6,641 bases of DNA from an uncultured Clostridia bacterium (GTDB taxonomy: Bacteria > Bacillota > Clostridia > Oscillospirales > Ruminococcaceae): contig CAMHBE010000111.1 of NCBI GenBank assembly GCA_946183095.1, positions 1 to 6,641 of the forward strand, in the 5' to 3' direction. Of the stretch, positions 5,933 through 6,641 are shown in pieces (position 1 is the stretch's first letter; each line of letters begins with the position of its first letter). Under the pieces are notes generated by a model. It saw nothing but the letters and a program-made list of their open reading frames with translations, did not search any database and was not told the origin of the DNA. Both the position numbers and the translations under genes were made by a program.

Positions 5933-6574
5933 ATGAAAAATGGAAAGATACCAAATCCAAATGTGATCCATCCTATAAAGGGATATGAAAAAGAAATATA
6001 TATCAAACCTACAATCAGCAAACCCAATATAATTGTCGGTGACTTTTCGTATATTGCTGATTCAGATTTTGAAAGCCACGTTACACACCACTACGAATGG
6101 AACGGCGATAAACTTATCATAGGTAAGTTCTGTCAGATAGCAGCAGGTGTTGAATTTGTAATGAATGGTGCAAATCATCAGATGAACGCTGTATCAACAT
6201 TTCCGTTCTATACATTGGAGGGGTGGAATATGGAGCCGCCTGTTGCGGCCGATATGCCGTTAAAAGGTGATACGATCGTTGGAAATGATGTATGGATAGG
6301 TCAAAATGCAACAATATTGCCCGGAGTTCATATCGGTGACGGGGCTGTCATTGGTGCAAACAGCACGGTCGGAAAAGATATACCTCCCTATACGATAGTG
6401 GTCGGTAATCCTGCAAATGTTCTGCGCAAACGCTTTGATGATGAAATGATAGAATTACTGCTCAAATTCAAATGGTGGGATAAAAGCATTGAAGAAATTG
6501 ACTCTCTTATCCCTGTTCTGACTTGCAGCGATATTGATACAGTCAAAAACAAAATCAGAGAATTGTTAGCATAA
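5933..6574 (+). CDS. vat: Vat-like xenobiotic (streptogramin A / virginiamycin) O-acetyltransferase
   Basis: The predicted role is acetylation of a drug hydroxyl with acetyl-CoA, inactivating group A streptogramins if it behaves like characterised Vat enzymes. The 213 residues are close to Vat length. Vat-type features run from the N-terminus: PNP at 7-9, PIKG at 14-17 and IKP at 24-26, then HHY (52-54) and [14 protein letters not shown] (59-72). MNGANHQM (77-84) carries the catalytic His82; CatB-type enzymes instead have a longer Gly-Asn-Gln-Gly-His-Arg version here. [13 protein letters not shown] (111-123) follows. Left-handed beta-helix hexapeptides run to about 160 ([21 protein letters not shown], then GNPA), and the helical tail contains KWW (180-182). 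Trimers are expected. AGGG at 5921-5924 lies eight bases before the ATG. Hand count gives about 40% G+C, clearly lower than the upstream genes, which suggests transfer. It has its own promoter and terminator. Family membership is firm; the substrate could also be another small molecule. Confidence 0.85.
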   Translation: MKNGKIPNPNVIHPIKGYEKEIYIKPTISKPNIIVGDFSYIADSDFESHVTHHYEWNGDKLIIGKFCQIAAGVEFVMNGANHQMNAVSTFPFYTLEGWNMEPPVAADMPLKGDTIVGNDVWIGQNATILPGVHIGDGAVIGANSTVGKDIPPYTIVVGNPANVLRKRFDDEMIELLLKFKWWDKSIEEIDSLIPVLTCSDIDTVKNKIRELLA

Positions 6575-6609
6575 GTTCTGATTTATCTTAGCAACCGTAT
6601 AAAATACAA

Positions 6610-6641
6610 TGCCCCGAAGCACTTTGAAACGCTTCGGGGCA
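6610..6641 (+). terminator. Intrinsic terminator stem after the acetyltransferase gene, cut by window end
   Basis: TGCCCCGAAGC (6610-6620) and GCTTCGGGGCA (6631-6641) form a perfect 11-bp GC-rich stem around the loop ACTTTGAAAC. It starts 35 bases after the vat-like stop codon. The right arm ends at the last base of the window, so the expected T tract is out of view. Two A residues precede the left arm (6608-6609), so the stem could extend if TT follows. Confidence 0.8.

Noticed and set aside
1..6641. CRISPR arrays, tRNA/rRNA genes, insertion sequences or phage genes
   Set aside because: No spaced direct repeats, cloverleaf patterns, rRNA-like stretches or transposase/integrase motifs were seen on either strand.

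Overview
This is a gene-dense stretch of a bacterial chromosome. All credible genes lie on the + strand, and most are separated by 3 to 32 bases or overlap slightly. Shine-Dalgarno-type ribosome sites, the lspA-rluD pair, a transketolase split into two separately encoded subunits, and a small zinc-ribbon membrane protein all point to the Firmicutes. The class is probably Clostridia, perhaps a gut Ruminococcus or Oscillospiraceae relative. That placement is inference; no marker here fixes the genus.

Bases 1-3467 hold a run of six genes: the C-terminal part of lipoprotein signal peptidase (lspA, cut by the window edge), an RluA/RluD-type rRNA pseudouridine synthase, a Cof-type HAD phosphatase, a small acidic HEAT-like helical protein of unknown role, a NimA-like PNPOx-fold flavoprotein, and a GNAT acetyltransferase. 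Spacing suggests co-transcription and translational coupling, although the functions are miscellaneous. Bases 3500-5292 encode the N- and C-terminal halves of transketolase (non-oxidative pentose phosphate pathway). Bases 5305-5739 encode a protein with two zinc ribbons and two membrane segments, 12 bases behind the transketolase pair.

Bases 5740-6641 look different. After a 193-base gap containing a compact GC-rich hairpin and a perfect 17-bp inverted repeat, a textbook sigma-A promoter (TTGACA, 17-base spacer, TGCTATAAT) drives a stand-alone acetyltransferase of the Vat (streptogramin A / virginiamycin) branch of the left-handed beta-helix xenobiotic acetyltransferases. This gene is about 40% G+C by hand count, against roughly 45-62% in sampled lines of the upstream genes. 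It is followed by an 11-bp GC-rich terminator stem that ends exactly at the window edge. A near-identical 20-base sequence (17/20) occurs on both sides of the vat-like unit.

Overall this is an ordinary housekeeping region with a self-contained, probably acquired, resistance-type gene at its right end. I see no convincing undescribed multi-gene system. The best leads are the DNA structures around the vat-like gene and the two unassigned small proteins.
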